64,000 bases of DNA from Mangrovicoccus sp. (GTDB taxonomy: Bacteria > Pseudomonadota > Alphaproteobacteria > Rhodobacterales > Rhodobacteraceae): NCBI GenBank assembly GCA_025800345.1, contig JAOXSB010000284.1:1-64000 (forward strand). The letters are read 5' to 3'. Below are positions 18,368-27,824 of the stretch, piece by piece. Below the pieces are notes generated by a model, which saw only the letters and a list, made by a program, of their open reading frames with translations, made no database searches and had not been told where the DNA came from. Position 1 is the stretch's first letter. Each line of letters starts with the position of its first letter. The position numbers and the translations under genes were made by a program.

Positions 18368-19426
18368 TCAAACGGCAGCAATCACCACAGAAAAGCGGCT
18401 GCCTTTGCCCAGCTCGCTCTCAATCTTCAGCCGGCCCCGGTGACGATTGACGATATGCTTTACAATCGCCAAGCCAAGCCCGGTTCCGCCCAGTTCCCGT
18501 GAACGATGCCCATCGACCCGGTAAAAGCGTTCGGTCAGCCGGTGCAGGTGAATCGCATCGATCCCGGCCCCGTAATCCACAATCGTCGCTTCCCAAGCGG
18601 GGCCGCGCAACATCGGATCGCGGTCAATCCGGTCCAACTCGAATCGCACGCGCCCGCCAGCGCCGCCATATTTGATCGCGTTCTCCGCCAGATTGGTGAA
18701 AACCTGCATAACCTGGTCTTGATCGCCCATGATCGGCGCGCTCTGGGCATTTAAAGCCAGATCCATGCGCACATCTGCGGCCTCGGCCAAAGGCCGCAAG
18801 GATAACGAGACCGAGCGCAGGATCTCTACCAGATCCGTGCGGGTTTTCGGGCGCACCCGTTCTTCACTTTCCACCCGCGAGAGCGATAGCAAATCCATCA
18901 CCAAGCGATTCATGCGCCCGGCTTCTTTTTCCATGGTCTCAAGAAAGCGGTCCCGCGCCACCGCGTCATCTCGGGCTGGGCCGCGCAGGGTTTCGATAAA
19001 GCCCAAAATCGCGGTCAGGGGCGTGCGCAGCTCATGGCTCACATTGGCCACGAAATCGCGGCGCATCTGGCCCATCGCCTCGATCGAAGAGGTGTCTTCC
19101 AAACTGACCATGGCCCCATGACCGCGCTCTAGCGGCAGCGGCGCGCAAGACATTTTAAACACCGTGTCCTGGGCGTGATCGGAAATCGCAAAACGGGTTT
19201 TGCGCGGGGTTCCCCCGCGCAGCACCTGGCCCACCGCTTCGATCACATCAGGATTGCGCAGCACCGTAAAGAAATGCCGCCCCAGGGAGGCATCTCCGAA
19301 ATGCTCAACAGCGGTCGGGCTCATGGCCAAGATCCGCTCATTGGTGCCGATCATAATAGCAGGCTGGGGCAAGCCCGCGGCAATGGCGCTCAGCAGTTCG
19401 GAGCCTTGTTGTAAGCTATCACGCAT
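18368..19426 (-). CDS. phoR: PhoR, phosphate regulon sensor histidine kinase, soluble form
   Basis: About 352 residues are read from ATG 19426; TTG 19438 and GTG 19435 are alternatives, and no clear ribosome site decides. A PAS-like domain starts within the first 20 residues (PQPAIMIGTNERILAMSP). It is followed by HisKA with the phospho-acceptor in FVANVSHELRTPL (about residue 133) and an HATPase_c domain with NLAENAIKYG, DYGAGI and GGTGLGLAIVKH. No membrane helix is seen, unlike enteric PhoR. Its place directly upstream of pstS and the match to PhoR-type kinases support the name; partner PhoB is in the same cluster. Confidence 0.88.
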   Translation of the reverse strand: MRDSLQQGSELLSAIAAGLPQPAIMIGTNERILAMSPTAVEHFGDASLGRHFFTVLRNPDVIEAVGQVLRGGTPRKTRFAISDHAQDTVFKMSCAPLPLERGHGAMVSLEDTSSIEAMGQMRRDFVANVSHELRTPLTAILGFIETLRGPARDDAVARDRFLETMEKEAGRMNRLVMDLLSLSRVESEERVRPKTRTDLVEILRSVSLSLRPLAEAADVRMDLALNAQSAPIMGDQDQVMQVFTNLAENAIKYGGAGGRVRFELDRIDRDPMLRGPAWEATIVDYGAGIDAIHLHRLTERFYRVDGHRSRELGGTGLGLAIVKHIVNRHRGRLKIESELGKGSRFSVVIAAV

Positions 19427-19501
19427 GATCTGCACCAATAGGGGCGTTTGAGCGGCACTCTATGCTGGCGGGGTGTTCCTGAAAACCAGAAAAACCCTCG
19501 C

Positions 19502-20671
19502 TTATGGTGCGATCTGATCCAGAGCGGTTTTCACCTCACCCAAAATAAGTTCAGGGGGTTCCAACCCAACCGAGACCCGGAACATGCCTTCGGTGATGCC
19601 CAAATCCGCCCGCTGCGCCGGGCTAAGCGCCCGATGCGAGGATGAGGCCGGATGCGAGAGCAAGGTCGCCACATCCCCCAGGGTCGGCGCAAAAGGCAGA
19701 TTGGGCGTGGCCTGGGTAAAGGCATTGGCCGCCGCGCGCCCGCCTTTCAATGTGAAACTCACCATATTGCCCGGGGTGATCAGCAGCGTTCGCGCGCGGG
19801 CAAAATCGGGGTGATCTGCGCGGCCTGGATATAGCACGCTTTCCACCCCATGGTGATCGGCCAAAAGATCCGCCAAAGCCCCGGCGCTGGCGCAGGCCCG
19901 TTCATAGCGCAGTTCAAGGGTATAAAGCCCGCGCTCGGCCATCCAACAATCATAAGGGCTGGGGGTCAGGCCCAAGGTCACCGCGCAGGTCAGAACCTGG
20001 GCTCGCAGATCCGGGTCGCGGGTGGCCACATAGCCAAGGGTGACATCGGAATGGCCCGCCAAAAGCTTGGTCACCGAATGGATCACCATATCGGCCCCGG
20101 CCTCCCAAGCGCGATAGCCCAGCGGCGTGGTAAAGGTATTGTCGATCACGCAAAGTACGCCATGCGCGCGGCATAGCGCCAAGATCCCATCCATATCCGC
20201 AACCCGCAGCGTCGGGTTCGAGACCACCTCGACCAGCAGCATTTTGGTGTTGGGCCGCAGCGCCGCGCGCAGAGCCTCAATATCCGTGGGATCGGCCAGG
20301 CTGGTCTCAATTCCGAAGCGCGGCAGGTCTTCGCGCATCATGCGCAGCGAACGCCCGTAAAGCTGATCGCCCCCAAGCACATGATCGCCCGCTTTCAGAA
20401 CGCCCATAAGCGCCGCGGTGATCGCCGACATGCCCGAGCCGGTGATCAACCCGCCTTCGGCCCCTTCCAACGCGTCGATCTTGCGCGCCAGCACATCCGC
20501 GTTGGGATGACCTTCGCGGGCATAAGTATAGCCCTGGCTGCGCCCTTCATATTGCCCATCCAACGCATCGGGGCTTTGGGCGCTATAAACCACCGATGGC
20601 TGCAACGGGGTGACCACCGCTTGGCTGATGCTGTCGGGCCAAGGGGTGCGGCGGACGGGGGTGTCGCTCAT
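19502..20671 (-). CDS. Cys/Met metabolism PLP-dependent enzyme (cystathionine gamma-lyase/synthase family)
   Basis: This 389-residue protein has fold-type I PLP features: SGMSAI (about residues 79-84, phosphate binding), a Tyr in GDQLYGRS (about 101-108), Asp in [10 protein letters not shown] (about 174-183), and the Schiff-base lysine in [12 protein letters not shown] at about residue 202. The exact reaction (cystathionine gamma-synthase, gamma-lyase, or a related sulphur amino-acid lyase) cannot be settled by eye. The start overlaps the stop of the carbonic anhydrase-like gene (ATGA). It is the last gene of a four-gene coupled operon. Confidence 0.9.
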   Translation of the reverse strand: MSDTPVRRTPWPDSISQAVVTPLQPSVVYSAQSPDALDGQYEGRSQGYTYAREGHPNADVLARKIDALEGAEGGLITGSGMSAITAALMGVLKAGDHVLGGDQLYGRSLRMMREDLPRFGIETSLADPTDIEALRAALRPNTKMLLVEVVSNPTLRVADMDGILALCRAHGVLCVIDNTFTTPLGYRAWEAGADMVIHSVTKLLAGHSDVTLGYVATRDPDLRAQVLTCAVTLGLTPSPYDCWMAERGLYTLELRYERACASAGALADLLADHHGVESVLYPGRADHPDFARARTLLITPGNMVSFTLKGGRAAANAFTQATPNLPFAPTLGDVATLLSHPASSSHRALSPAQRADLGITEGMFRVSVGLEPPELILGEVKTALDQIAP

Positions 20672-21195
20672 AGGGATTGCAGCCCGGCTTTAAAGCGGCG
20701 GTAATTGGCTTGATAGCCCTGGGCCGAACGCAACAAAGCGGCGATTTGCGCCTCGCCCAATTCCCGCACCACTTTGCCCGGCGCGCCCATGACCAGCGAG
20801 CCATCGGGGATCTCTTTGCCTTCAGTGATCAAGGCCCCTGCCCCGATCAGACAGTTTTTGCCAATCTTGGCCCCGTTCAGCACCGTGGCCCCCATGCCGA
20901 TCAAGCTTTGCTCGCCAATGGTGCAACCATGCAGCATTGCCTTGTGACCAATGGTGCAATTCGGCCCAATGCTCAGGGGAAAGCCCAAATCCGTATGCAG
21001 CACGCTGTTTTCCTGCACATTGCTGCCCCGCCCGATGCGAATTTCTTCGTTATCGCCGCGCAACGTGCAGCCGAACCAAATGCTCGCATCCTCTTCCAGC
21101 ACCACATTCCCGATCAAATTGGCATCGGGCGCAACCCAGTAATTGCCGCTGTCTGGAAGTTGCGGGGCGATCCCGTCCAAAGAATAGAGGCTCAT
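20668..21195 (-). CDS. gamma carbonic anhydrase-like hexapeptide protein
   Basis: This 175-residue left-handed beta-helix protein has many [LIV]-G-x4 hexapeptides ([39 protein letters not shown]). The His in NSVLHTD and the pair in IGHKAMLHG are placed like the three metal ligands of gamma carbonic anhydrases (Cam, YrdA, PaaY). Whether it is an active anhydrase or a thioesterase-like relative is not decidable here. It overlaps both neighbours by 4 bases, between gmk and the PLP enzyme. Confidence 0.88.
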   Translation of the reverse strand: MSLYSLDGIAPQLPDSGNYWVAPDANLIGNVVLEEDASIWFGCTLRGDNEEIRIGRGSNVQENSVLHTDLGFPLSIGPNCTIGHKAMLHGCTIGEQSLIGMGATVLNGAKIGKNCLIGAGALITEGKEIPDGSLVMGAPGKVVRELGEAQIAALLRSAQGYQANYRRFKAGLQSL

Positions 21196-21848
21196 CCGCT
21201 TGCTCCGAAGGCTTCGAATTCGGTGTTCAAATCGCGCACCCGGTCGTTCAGACCAACCTGGCGGGACCGGCGCAACCGCTCCGCGATGATGATCGAGCGC
21301 AGCCGCGCTTCGGTTTCATCCAGATCGCTATTGACCAGCACATAATCATATTCCGCCCAATGGCTGATCTCGTCCCGCGAGCGGGTCATGCGATGGGCAA
21401 TGGTTTCCGGGCTGTCTTGGTTGCGGCTCTGCAAACGCCGCTCAAGCTCGGCAATGGATGGGGGCAGCACAAAGATCGACACCACATCCTCGGCCCGCAG
21501 GGAATTGCGCACCTGCTGACCGCCCTGCCAATCGATATCAAACAGCACATCAATGCCGGATTTCAGGGCTGCCCGCACTGGCGCTTTTGGCGAGCCATAG
21601 AAATTGCCGAACACTTCCGCATGTTCGAGCAATTCACGCTGCTCGATCATCTCGGCAAAGCGCTCTTGGCTGACAAAATGATATTCGCGCCCATCGTGTT
21701 CGCCAGCCCGCGGCGCGCGGGTGGTGGCCGATACCGAAAAGCTGATCTCAGGATCCCAAGCCCGCAAACGGCCCGCCAAGGTGGATTTTCCAGCCCCCGA
21801 AGGTGAGGAAAGGATGATGAGCAGCCCTCGCCGATCCGCCATTTGCAT
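21192..21848 (-). CDS. gmk: guanylate kinase
   Basis: This protein has up to 218 residues. ATG 21848 overlaps the yicC stop, while ATG 21842 has better spacing from GGAG; either is possible. Walker A is [10 protein letters not shown] (about residues 14-23). The GMP-binding lid region has [21 protein letters not shown], and [12 protein letters not shown] follows. It converts GMP to GDP with ATP. The gene lies in the usual yicC-gmk order seen in many proteobacteria. Confidence 0.96.
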   Translation of the reverse strand: MQMADRRGLLIILSSPSGAGKSTLAGRLRAWDPEISFSVSATTRAPRAGEHDGREYHFVSQERFAEMIEQRELLEHAEVFGNFYGSPKAPVRAALKSGIDVLFDIDWQGGQQVRNSLRAEDVVSIFVLPPSIAELERRLQSRNQDSPETIAHRMTRSRDEISHWAEYDYVLVNSDLDETEARLRSIIIAERLRRSRQVGLNDRVRDLNTEFEAFGASG

Positions 21849-22744
21849 TACTCCACATTCTGAACTTGTTCGCGCATCTGGTCGATGGCCGCCTTTAGGT
21901 CAAGCCCGATCTGGGTCAGGGGCGCGTATTGCGCCTTGGAACATAATGTATTGGCCTCGCGATTGAATTCCTGGGTCAGGAAATCCAATTTGCGGCCCAT
22001 CGGCCCGTCCTGGGCCAGCAGATCCTTGGCCGCTTGGATATGCAGCCGCAGCCGATCGAGCTCTTCGGTGACATCGCCTTTGACCGCGATCATGGCCAGC
22101 TCTTGCGCCAGCCGGTCAGGATCACCCCCCTCGCCAATGCCTTGCACACGGGCCAAGGCCTCGCTCAGCACCCGCGATTGATGCGCCGCCCGTTCCGGTG
22201 CCATGGCCTCAGCAGCCCCGCAAAGCTGTTCAATTTGATCCAGCAGGACGAAAAACAGCGCCGCCAAAGCCGCGCCTTCTGTGGCCCGCATGGAACGCAG
22301 CGCTGCAAGCGCGGCTTCAAAACTGTGCAAAAGCGGCGCTTGCGCGGCTTGGCGCTCTGCGGCTTTCGCTGCGCTGTCATCGCGCAGCACGCCGGGCAGG
22401 CTCAACGCATCCGCCTGGCTCAGCGGCGTCAGGGCCTGCCCCGCTTCGGCGGCGATCTCTTGCACCGAAGCCAATAGCGCCAATTGCCCGCGCAAGGCCT
22501 GGGCATCAATCTCGCGCGCGGCCTCGCCAGCGCCTTTGGAAAATTTTAACGCGACCGAGACCGACCCGCGCCCCAAAACTTGGGCCGCCAAGCGCCGGCA
22601 ATCGGCCTCAAGAAAGCCAAACCCTTCGGGCAAGCGCAGCTTTAGATCAAGCCCGCGCCCATTGACCGACCGCATTTCCCAGTGCCAGCGCCAATCCTCG
22701 AACGCGCCCGCCGCCTCACCATACGCGGTCATCGAATGCACCAT
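21848..22744 (-). CDS. YicC family endoribonuclease-like protein
   Basis: This 298-residue protein starts at ATG 22744, because GGGAGGG sits 5-10 bases before it and MVHSMTAYG is the conserved YicC beginning; a longer frame extends to 22837. The YicC N-terminal domain includes [18 protein letters not shown], and the C-terminal DUF1732 part ends with [20 protein letters not shown]. Members have been linked to RNA decay and stationary-phase physiology. It heads the yicC-gmk-anhydrase-PLP operon. Two GGTTAACC palindromes lie 50-90 bases upstream. Confidence 0.92.
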   Translation of the reverse strand: MVHSMTAYGEAAGAFEDWRWHWEMRSVNGRGLDLKLRLPEGFGFLEADCRRLAAQVLGRGSVSVALKFSKGAGEAAREIDAQALRGQLALLASVQEIAAEAGQALTPLSQADALSLPGVLRDDSAAKAAERQAAQAPLLHSFEAALAALRSMRATEGAALAALFFVLLDQIEQLCGAAEAMAPERAAHQSRVLSEALARVQGIGEGGDPDRLAQELAMIAVKGDVTEELDRLRLHIQAAKDLLAQDGPMGRKLDFLTQEFNREANTLCSKAQYAPLTQIGLDLKAAIDQMREQVQNVE

Positions 22745-22795
22745 CGCGCCCTCCCAAGCCTTGATATCATTGCGCATTATCACGCTTGCACCCAG

Positions 22796-22830
22796 GGTTA
22801 ACCTATTGAGATCGCCTCCAAAGGTTAACC
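22796..22830. promoter_or_regulatory. paired GGTTAACC palindromes between yicC and the PAS gene
   Basis: GGTTAACC occurs at 22796-22803 and 22823-22830, 27 bases apart. TTAACC is the core of alphaproteobacterial CtrA half sites, so CtrA control of yicC or of the divergent PAS gene is possible. This rests on motif likeness alone. Confidence 0.35.
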
Positions 22831-22963
22831 AATACAAACAATTCTACGCGTATTTTTGCCAGTTTTTGCATATCACTTGGTCCAACACCACCATGCCCGC
22901 TGGTCGCGAAAATGTGAGTTTCGCCGCCGCTCTGGGCCTTATTGCAGGGGTTGAGTATCAGTG

Positions 22964-23722
22964 ATGGCGCATAACAATGATAAAGACGCGACAATCATAT
23001 CTATATCTGAGTATCGTGGGACCATGCCGCATTCATCTTTGTCCATGATCGACGCTTATTGGGAAGGTCTGCGCGCCGGGCGTTTGGTGCCGCGCCGCTC
23101 GGATGTGGACCCGCGCGGCATTGATCGCGCCTTGGAACATGCGTTCATTTTGGAGCGGATCGCGCCGGGCATGGCCCGGTTCCGCCTGGCGGGAATGCAT
23201 CTGAACGATCTCATGGGGATGGAAGTGCGTGGCATGCCGCTGACCTCGTTCTTTTCCCCGCAAGAGCGCCGCGATGTGAGCGAGCTTTTGGAATATGTGT
23301 TTGAAGAGCCCGCGAAGGTGCGGTTGCGCCTGACCGCCGAGCGCAGCATTGGCAAACCTAGCTTGGAGGCTGAATTGCTGCTGCTGCCGCTGAAAAGCGA
23401 TCTGGGCGATATCAGCCGGGTGCTGGGCTGTTTTGTGGCCAGTGGCGAGATCGGGCGCACCCCGCGCCGCTTTCGCGTGGCGGAGACCCAGAAAACCCCG
23501 CTATTGCTGCCCGCCCCCGAAGCCGCGCCACAAGCAGATCCCAGCCCAAAGCCGGATCTGAACATCGCGCCCAGCCATAAACCGGGCGAGGGTTTCGCAG
23601 AACGGCCCACAGTGTTTCGCAAAGCGGCTGATCCAGCGCCGGGTGCGCCAGATCCCAAAGATCCAGCCAAGCCGTTGCGCGGCGAGCGCCCTTATCTCAA
23701 ACTTGTGCGCAACGAGGATTAA
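22964..23722 (+). CDS. PAS domain-containing protein (PAS_5 type)
   Basis: ATG 22964 directly follows GTG 22961; either could be used, with AGGGG about 14 bases upstream. The product has 252 residues. The first about 150 match the alphaproteobacterial PAS_5 pattern: YWEGLRAGRLVPRRSDVDPRGID, a mid-region RFRLAGMHLNDLMGMEVRGM, and a strand pair ending VLGCFVASGEIG. The C-terminal 100 residues are Pro/Ala-rich and probably disordered, ending in YLKLVRNED. There is no output domain, so it likely acts by protein contacts. Its stop faces DAHP synthase across a shared terminator. Confidence 0.85.
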   Translation: MAHNNDKDATIISISEYRGTMPHSSLSMIDAYWEGLRAGRLVPRRSDVDPRGIDRALEHAFILERIAPGMARFRLAGMHLNDLMGMEVRGMPLTSFFSPQERRDVSELLEYVFEEPAKVRLRLTAERSIGKPSLEAELLLLPLKSDLGDISRVLGCFVASGEIGRTPRRFRVAETQKTPLLLPAPEAAPQADPSPKPDLNIAPSHKPGEGFAERPTVFRKAADPAPGAPDPKDPAKPLRGERPYLKLVRNED

Positions 23723-23743
23723 CGCGGCCCAAACCCCAAGAAA

Positions 23744-23774
23744 AAGGGCGGAAGGATATCCTTTCCGCCTTTTT
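23744..23774. terminator. bidirectional terminator between convergent genes
   Basis: AAGGGCGGAAGGA and TCCTTTCCGCCTTTTT form a stem with one bulged base, flanked by A-run on the left and T-run on the right. It can therefore end transcripts from both the PAS gene and the DAHP synthase gene. Confidence 0.85.
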
Positions 23775-23797
23775 GCTGTCTAAATGCGAGCAAGGCC

Positions 23798-25174
23798 TTA
23801 GGATGCGGCTTGCTCTGGCTGGGTCGCCGGGCGCGCTGCGGCCAATTCCTCGGCCACCAAAAACGCCAATTCCAGCGATTGGCTGGCATTGAGCCGCGGA
23901 TCACATGCAGTGTGATAACGCGAGGACAGATCATCATCGGTCACGGCCCGCACACCGCCAGTGCATTCGGTCACGTCTTGGCCGGTCATCTCGAAATGCA
24001 CACCGCCCGCATGGGTGCCCTCAGCGCGATGCACTTCGAAAAACTCGCGCACTTCGCGCAGCACGGAATCAAAGGGCCGGGTTTTAAAGCCCGAGGCCGA
24101 TTTGATCGTGTTGCCATGCATCGGATCGCAAGACCAAACCACCTGCGCGCCTTCTTCTTCCACCGCTTTGATCAACCGCGGCAGGTGATCGCCCACAGAG
24201 CCCGCACCAAAGCGCGCAATCAAGGTCAAGCGCCCGGCTTCGTTTTCCGGGTTCAGCGAGGCGAGCAAACGCTTCAGGTCGTCCACCTCCATGCTCGGGC
24301 CGCATTTCAACCCGATGGGGTTTTGCACACCGCGGGCAAAGGCCACATGCGCCCCGTCCGGCTGACGGGTGCGATCACCGATCCAGATCATATGCCCAGA
24401 GCCTGCCACGGGCAGACCGCTGGTGGAATCGATCCGGCACAGCGCCTCTTCATATTCCAGCAGCAGCGCTTCATGACTGGTGTAGAAATCCACCGAATGC
24501 AGGGTCGGCGCGGTGTCTCGTGTCACGCCAGCCGCGCGCATGAAATCCAAGCTGTCGGAAATTCTCCCGGCCAAATCGCGATAACGATTGGCCCCTGCCC
24601 CTTCGGTAAAGCCCAAAGTCCAGGCATGGACGCTTTCCATATCCGCGAAACCGCCCTGGCTAAAGGCGCGCACCAGGTTCAGCGAAGCCGCCGCCTGGGT
24701 ATAGGCTTGCAGCATACGCTCTGGATCAGGGATCCGGGCCTCGGCGGTGAAATCAATGTCATTGATAATGTCGCCGCGATAGCTGGGCAGCTCGATCCCA
24801 TCTTTGGTCTCGGTGGGGGCCGAGCGCGGCTTGGCGAATTGCCCGGCCACACGGCCCACTTTGACCACAGGCACTTTGGCCGCATAGGTCAGCACCATGG
24901 CCATTTGCAGCATCACCTTAAAGGTGTCGCGAATCAAATCCGGGCCGAATTCCGCAAAGCTTTCGGCGCAATCGCCCCCTTGCAGCAAAAACGCCTCGCC
25001 CCGAGCCACTTTGCCCAAAGCGCTGGTCAACCGCCGCGTCTCACCGGCAAAGACCAGCGGAGGCATTTTTGCCAAACGCGCTTCGACCGCTTCCAATGCC
25101 GCTTGATTGGGATAATCCGGCATCTGTACCCGCGGTTTGCTGCGCCAGTCACGCTTTGTCCAAGCTTGGGTCAT
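23798..25174 (-). CDS. aroG: 3-deoxy-7-phosphoheptulonate synthase, class II
   Basis: This 458-residue protein starts at ATG 25174, with AAGGA before it; the frame reaches 25267 but [14 protein letters not shown] is the usual class II beginning. Recognised motifs are [58 protein letters not shown] and [10 protein letters not shown]. It joins phosphoenolpyruvate and erythrose 4-phosphate, the first step of aromatic amino-acid synthesis. Class II enzymes are plant- and actinobacteria-like but common in alphaproteobacteria. No regulatory domain is fused. Confidence 0.95.
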   Translation of the reverse strand: MTQAWTKRDWRSKPRVQMPDYPNQAALEAVEARLAKMPPLVFAGETRRLTSALGKVARGEAFLLQGGDCAESFAEFGPDLIRDTFKVMLQMAMVLTYAAKVPVVKVGRVAGQFAKPRSAPTETKDGIELPSYRGDIINDIDFTAEARIPDPERMLQAYTQAAASLNLVRAFSQGGFADMESVHAWTLGFTEGAGANRYRDLAGRISDSLDFMRAAGVTRDTAPTLHSVDFYTSHEALLLEYEEALCRIDSTSGLPVAGSGHMIWIGDRTRQPDGAHVAFARGVQNPIGLKCGPSMEVDDLKRLLASLNPENEAGRLTLIARFGAGSVGDHLPRLIKAVEEEGAQVVWSCDPMHGNTIKSASGFKTRPFDSVLREVREFFEVHRAEGTHAGGVHFEMTGQDVTECTGGVRAVTDDDLSSRYHTACDPRLNASQSLELAFLVAEELAAARPATQPEQAAS

Positions 25175-25242
25175 TGTCTTATCCTTCCGGGGTGCCCCGT
25201 CACTATCGGGGGGCTTATATCCAGACTGAGAACCAGGTGCCA

Positions 25243-25258
25243 CGGCAAAACTTTGCCG
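25243..25258. promoter_or_regulatory. CGGCAAA-N2-TTTGCCG palindrome upstream of DAHP synthase
   Basis: A perfect 7-bp inverted repeat with a 2-base spacer lies 69 bases upstream of the DAHP synthase ATG, in the divergent space with the GlxA-type gene. It could be an operator for either gene. The regulator is unknown. Confidence 0.4.
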
Positions 25259-25378
25259 CGGTTTCACAGCATATCACAATTTCGATCTAAGCTGGACGCA
25301 GCGCGTTAAACCTGTTTGGCTGATTTAGGAATTAGAATGAACTCATGCCAGTGAGCGCCAGCGAGGGGACAGAAAAGG

Positions 25379-26431
25379 ATGGCCAATACCGGTCGTTTCA
25401 GCGCGCCAATAACCTCCAATCCCGACCAGCTATCGCAAGCTGGTCGTGCCGGTCGTTTTCATTTCGTGCTGCTTGATGATTTTACAATGCTCAGCTTTGC
25501 GGGCGCGGTCGAGGTTCTGCGCCTGGCCAATCGCGAAGCGGGTCAAGCGCTCTATTCTTGGCAATTGGTCAGCCCAGATGGCGCGCCGGTGCGGTCCTCC
25601 GCAGGCCCAATTTTCGAGCCAAATTGCGGGCTTGAAGCGCTCAATACCGGTGAAACCATCATGCTATGCGGCGGGCTGGGCATTGATGAACATACCAGCC
25701 CTGCCTTGCTGTCTTGGCTGCGCCGCGAGGCGCGGCGCGGGGTGCGGATCGGGGCGCTTTGCACTGCCAGCCATGTGATGGCCAAAGCCGGGCTGCTCGA
25801 TGAACGCCCCGCCACGATCCATTGGGAAAACTATGATGCCATGGTCGAGGATTTCCCCGATATTGAGCTGCGCAAATCGGTCTATGTGCTCGACGGTCCG
25901 CGTTTTACTGCCGCTGGCGGCACCGCTGCGATTGATTTGATGCTGCGCCTTGTGGCCGAAGATCATGGCGAGGGTCTTGCTGCGAAAATCGCCGATCAAG
26001 TGATTCACCCCACCATCCGCAGCGATGCCGATACCCAAAGATTGTCGATCCCGACGCGAATCGGCGTGCGCCATGCGAAGCTGAGCGAAGTGATCGAGCG
26101 GATGGAATCCAATATCGAAGAGCCCATCAGCCCGCAGATTTTGGCCCGCGATGTGGCGCTTTCCACCCGGCAGCTTGAACGGTTGTTTCGGCGTTACCTC
26201 AATCGCAGCCCGAAACGCTATTATATGGATCTGCGGTTGCAACGGGCGCGCAATCTGCTGCTGCAAACCAATATGACCGTGATCAATGTGGCTTTGGCCT
26301 GCGGTTTCACCTCGCCGTCGCATTTTTCCAAATGCTATCAGGCGCAATATCAGGTCACCCCATATCGCGAACGGGGCACAAGGCGCGCCCCAGCCAATGC
26401 CGCGCCCGAGCCTCAAAGCGATTTAGGCTAG
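25379..26431 (+). CDS. GlxA family AraC-type transcriptional regulator with DJ-1/PfpI domain
   Basis: This 350-residue protein has an N-terminal DJ-1/PfpI-like domain (about 25-200) with the pseudo-nucleophile Cys in GALCTASHVMAKAG, followed by two AraC helix-turn-helix units (about 240-335: LARDVALSTRQLERLFRRYL and VINVALACGFTSPSHFSKCY). GlxA-type regulators usually sense small nitrogenous metabolites and control their uptake or breakdown. The next gene on the same strand, 146 bases on, starts an amino-acid/amide-type ABC transporter, which is the likeliest target. That link is inference. Confidence 0.92.
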   Translation: MANTGRFSAPITSNPDQLSQAGRAGRFHFVLLDDFTMLSFAGAVEVLRLANREAGQALYSWQLVSPDGAPVRSSAGPIFEPNCGLEALNTGETIMLCGGLGIDEHTSPALLSWLRREARRGVRIGALCTASHVMAKAGLLDERPATIHWENYDAMVEDFPDIELRKSVYVLDGPRFTAAGGTAAIDLMLRLVAEDHGEGLAAKIADQVIHPTIRSDADTQRLSIPTRIGVRHAKLSEVIERMESNIEEPISPQILARDVALSTRQLERLFRRYLNRSPKRYYMDLRLQRARNLLLQTNMTVINVALACGFTSPSHFSKCYQAQYQVTPYRERGTRRAPANAAPEPQSDLG

Positions 26432-26577
26432 GCGTTTTCCTCAAAATTTCACGTTTAATCCCCCAGAACTCTCGTCGATTGTCGCAGATCAAAGCATTTG
26501 TGGCGCCGTCGCACTTTTCATTTGCCAAACACCGCACTAGCCTCGCTTAGGCTATCCAGAAAATAGGGAGTTCTGGG

Positions 26578-27762
26578 ATGAAATATCTTCTTCCGGCAAC
26601 AGCACTTGGTCTGCTCGCCGCCACTGGCGCATGGGCAGAGACCGGCGAAGTCAAACTGGGCATCGCTTTGGGCTTCACCGGGCCGCTTGAATCGCTGGCC
26701 CCGCATATGGAAGCGGGCGCAAAACTGGCTGTCGAGGAAATCAACGCCTCTGGCGCGCTGCTGGGCGGGGCCTCGGTGGCCAGCGTCAGCGGTGACAGCA
26801 CTTGCATTGATGCGGGTGCCTCTGCCGCCACTGGCGAACGCTTGGTGGGCGAAGGTGTCAAAGGCATTATGGGGGCCATGTGCTCGGGCGCGACCGGCGC
26901 CATGCTCAGCAATGTGGCACTGCCCAATGGCGTTGTGATGATTTCGCCCTCGGCCACCTCGCCGGCCCTGTCTACGGTTGAGGATAACGGCCTGTTCTTC
27001 CGCACCGCGCCCTCGGATGCGCGCCAAGGCGAGATCATGACCGATGTGATCATGGATCGCGGCTTTAAAGAAGTCGCCATCACCTATACCAATAATGATT
27101 ACGGCAAGGGCCTGGCCGATAGTTTCCAAGCGGCCTTTGAAGCCAAAGGTGGCAGCGTCACCATCAGCACCCCCCATGAAGACGGCAAAGGCGATTACTC
27201 CGCCGAAGTCGGCGCGCTGGCCTCGGCCGGTGGCGAGCTGCTCGTGGTGGCTGGCTATGTGGACCAAGGCGGCTCTGGCGTGATCCGCGGCGCGCTCGAT
27301 AGCGGTGCCTTTGACACATTCGTGCTGCCCGATGGCATGGTCGGCACTGTGCTTGAAGAAATCTTTGGCGATGAGATCGAAGGCTCCTTCGGGCAACTCG
27401 CAGGCTCCAACAGTGAAGGGGCCGCGCTCTTTGCCGAGATGGCGGGCGACAAATTCGACGCCGCCTCCCCTTATGCGGGCGAAAGCTATGATGCCGCGGC
27501 GCTGATGCTGCTGGCCATGCAGGCGGCTGGCTCTGCCGAGCCCAGTGAATATAAGGCAAAACTGCTGGATGTGGCCAATGCCCCAGGCGAGCCGATCTTG
27601 CCAGGTGAGTTGGACAAAGCCCTGAAAATCCTCGCCGAAGGCGGTGATGTGGATTACGTGGGTGCCTCGGCTGTGGAAATGTTCGAAGCGGGCGAAAGCG
27701 CCGGGAACTTCCGCGAGATCGAGATCAAAGGCGGCAAGATCACAACTGCGGGCTACCGCTGA
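26578..27762 (+). CDS. branched-chain amino-acid/amide-type ABC transporter substrate-binding protein
   Basis: This 394-residue protein has a signal peptide ending GAWA; ATG 26578 has GGGAG about 9 bases upstream. The type I periplasmic-binding fold is shown by VKLGIALGFTGPLESLAPHM, a middle MSPSATSPALSTVE-like ligand loop (VMISPSATSPAL), and KEVAITYTNNDYGKGLADSF. Substrate cannot be read from sequence; amino acids, amides or urea-like compounds are possible. A strong terminator separates it from the ATPase genes, which should raise its share of the transcript. Confidence 0.92.
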   Translation: MKYLLPATALGLLAATGAWAETGEVKLGIALGFTGPLESLAPHMEAGAKLAVEEINASGALLGGASVASVSGDSTCIDAGASAATGERLVGEGVKGIMGAMCSGATGAMLSNVALPNGVVMISPSATSPALSTVEDNGLFFRTAPSDARQGEIMTDVIMDRGFKEVAITYTNNDYGKGLADSFQAAFEAKGGSVTISTPHEDGKGDYSAEVGALASAGGELLVVAGYVDQGGSGVIRGALDSGAFDTFVLPDGMVGTVLEEIFGDEIEGSFGQLAGSNSEGAALFAEMAGDKFDAASPYAGESYDAAALMLLAMQAAGSAEPSEYKAKLLDVANAPGEPILPGELDKALKILAEGGDVDYVGASAVEMFEAGESAGNFREIEIKGGKITTAGYR

Positions 27763-27782
27763 TTTCGACTTGACGTAAAGAC

Positions 27783-27812
27783 GGCCCCGGTTTTTAGCCG
27801 GGGCCTCTTTTT
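27783..27812 (+). terminator. terminator/attenuator between binding protein and ATPase genes
   Basis: GGCCCCGG (27783-27790) pairs perfectly with CCGGGGCC (27798-27805), followed by TCTTTTT. As the next gene is 13 bases away and belongs to the same transporter, it probably works as a partial terminator that gives excess binding protein. Confidence 0.88.
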
Positions 27813-27824
27813 AAGGAGCCTTCC

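Noticed and set aside
23810-25309. Long + strand frame (499 codons) opposite DAHP synthase
   Set aside because: It mirrors the third-codon GC bias of the real gene on the other strand, has no ribosome site and no recognisable domain.
26518-27396. 292-codon - strand frame opposite the binding-protein gene
   Set aside because: His/Gln/Gly-rich antisense translation of a GC-rich gene; the + strand protein has a signal peptide and clear motifs.
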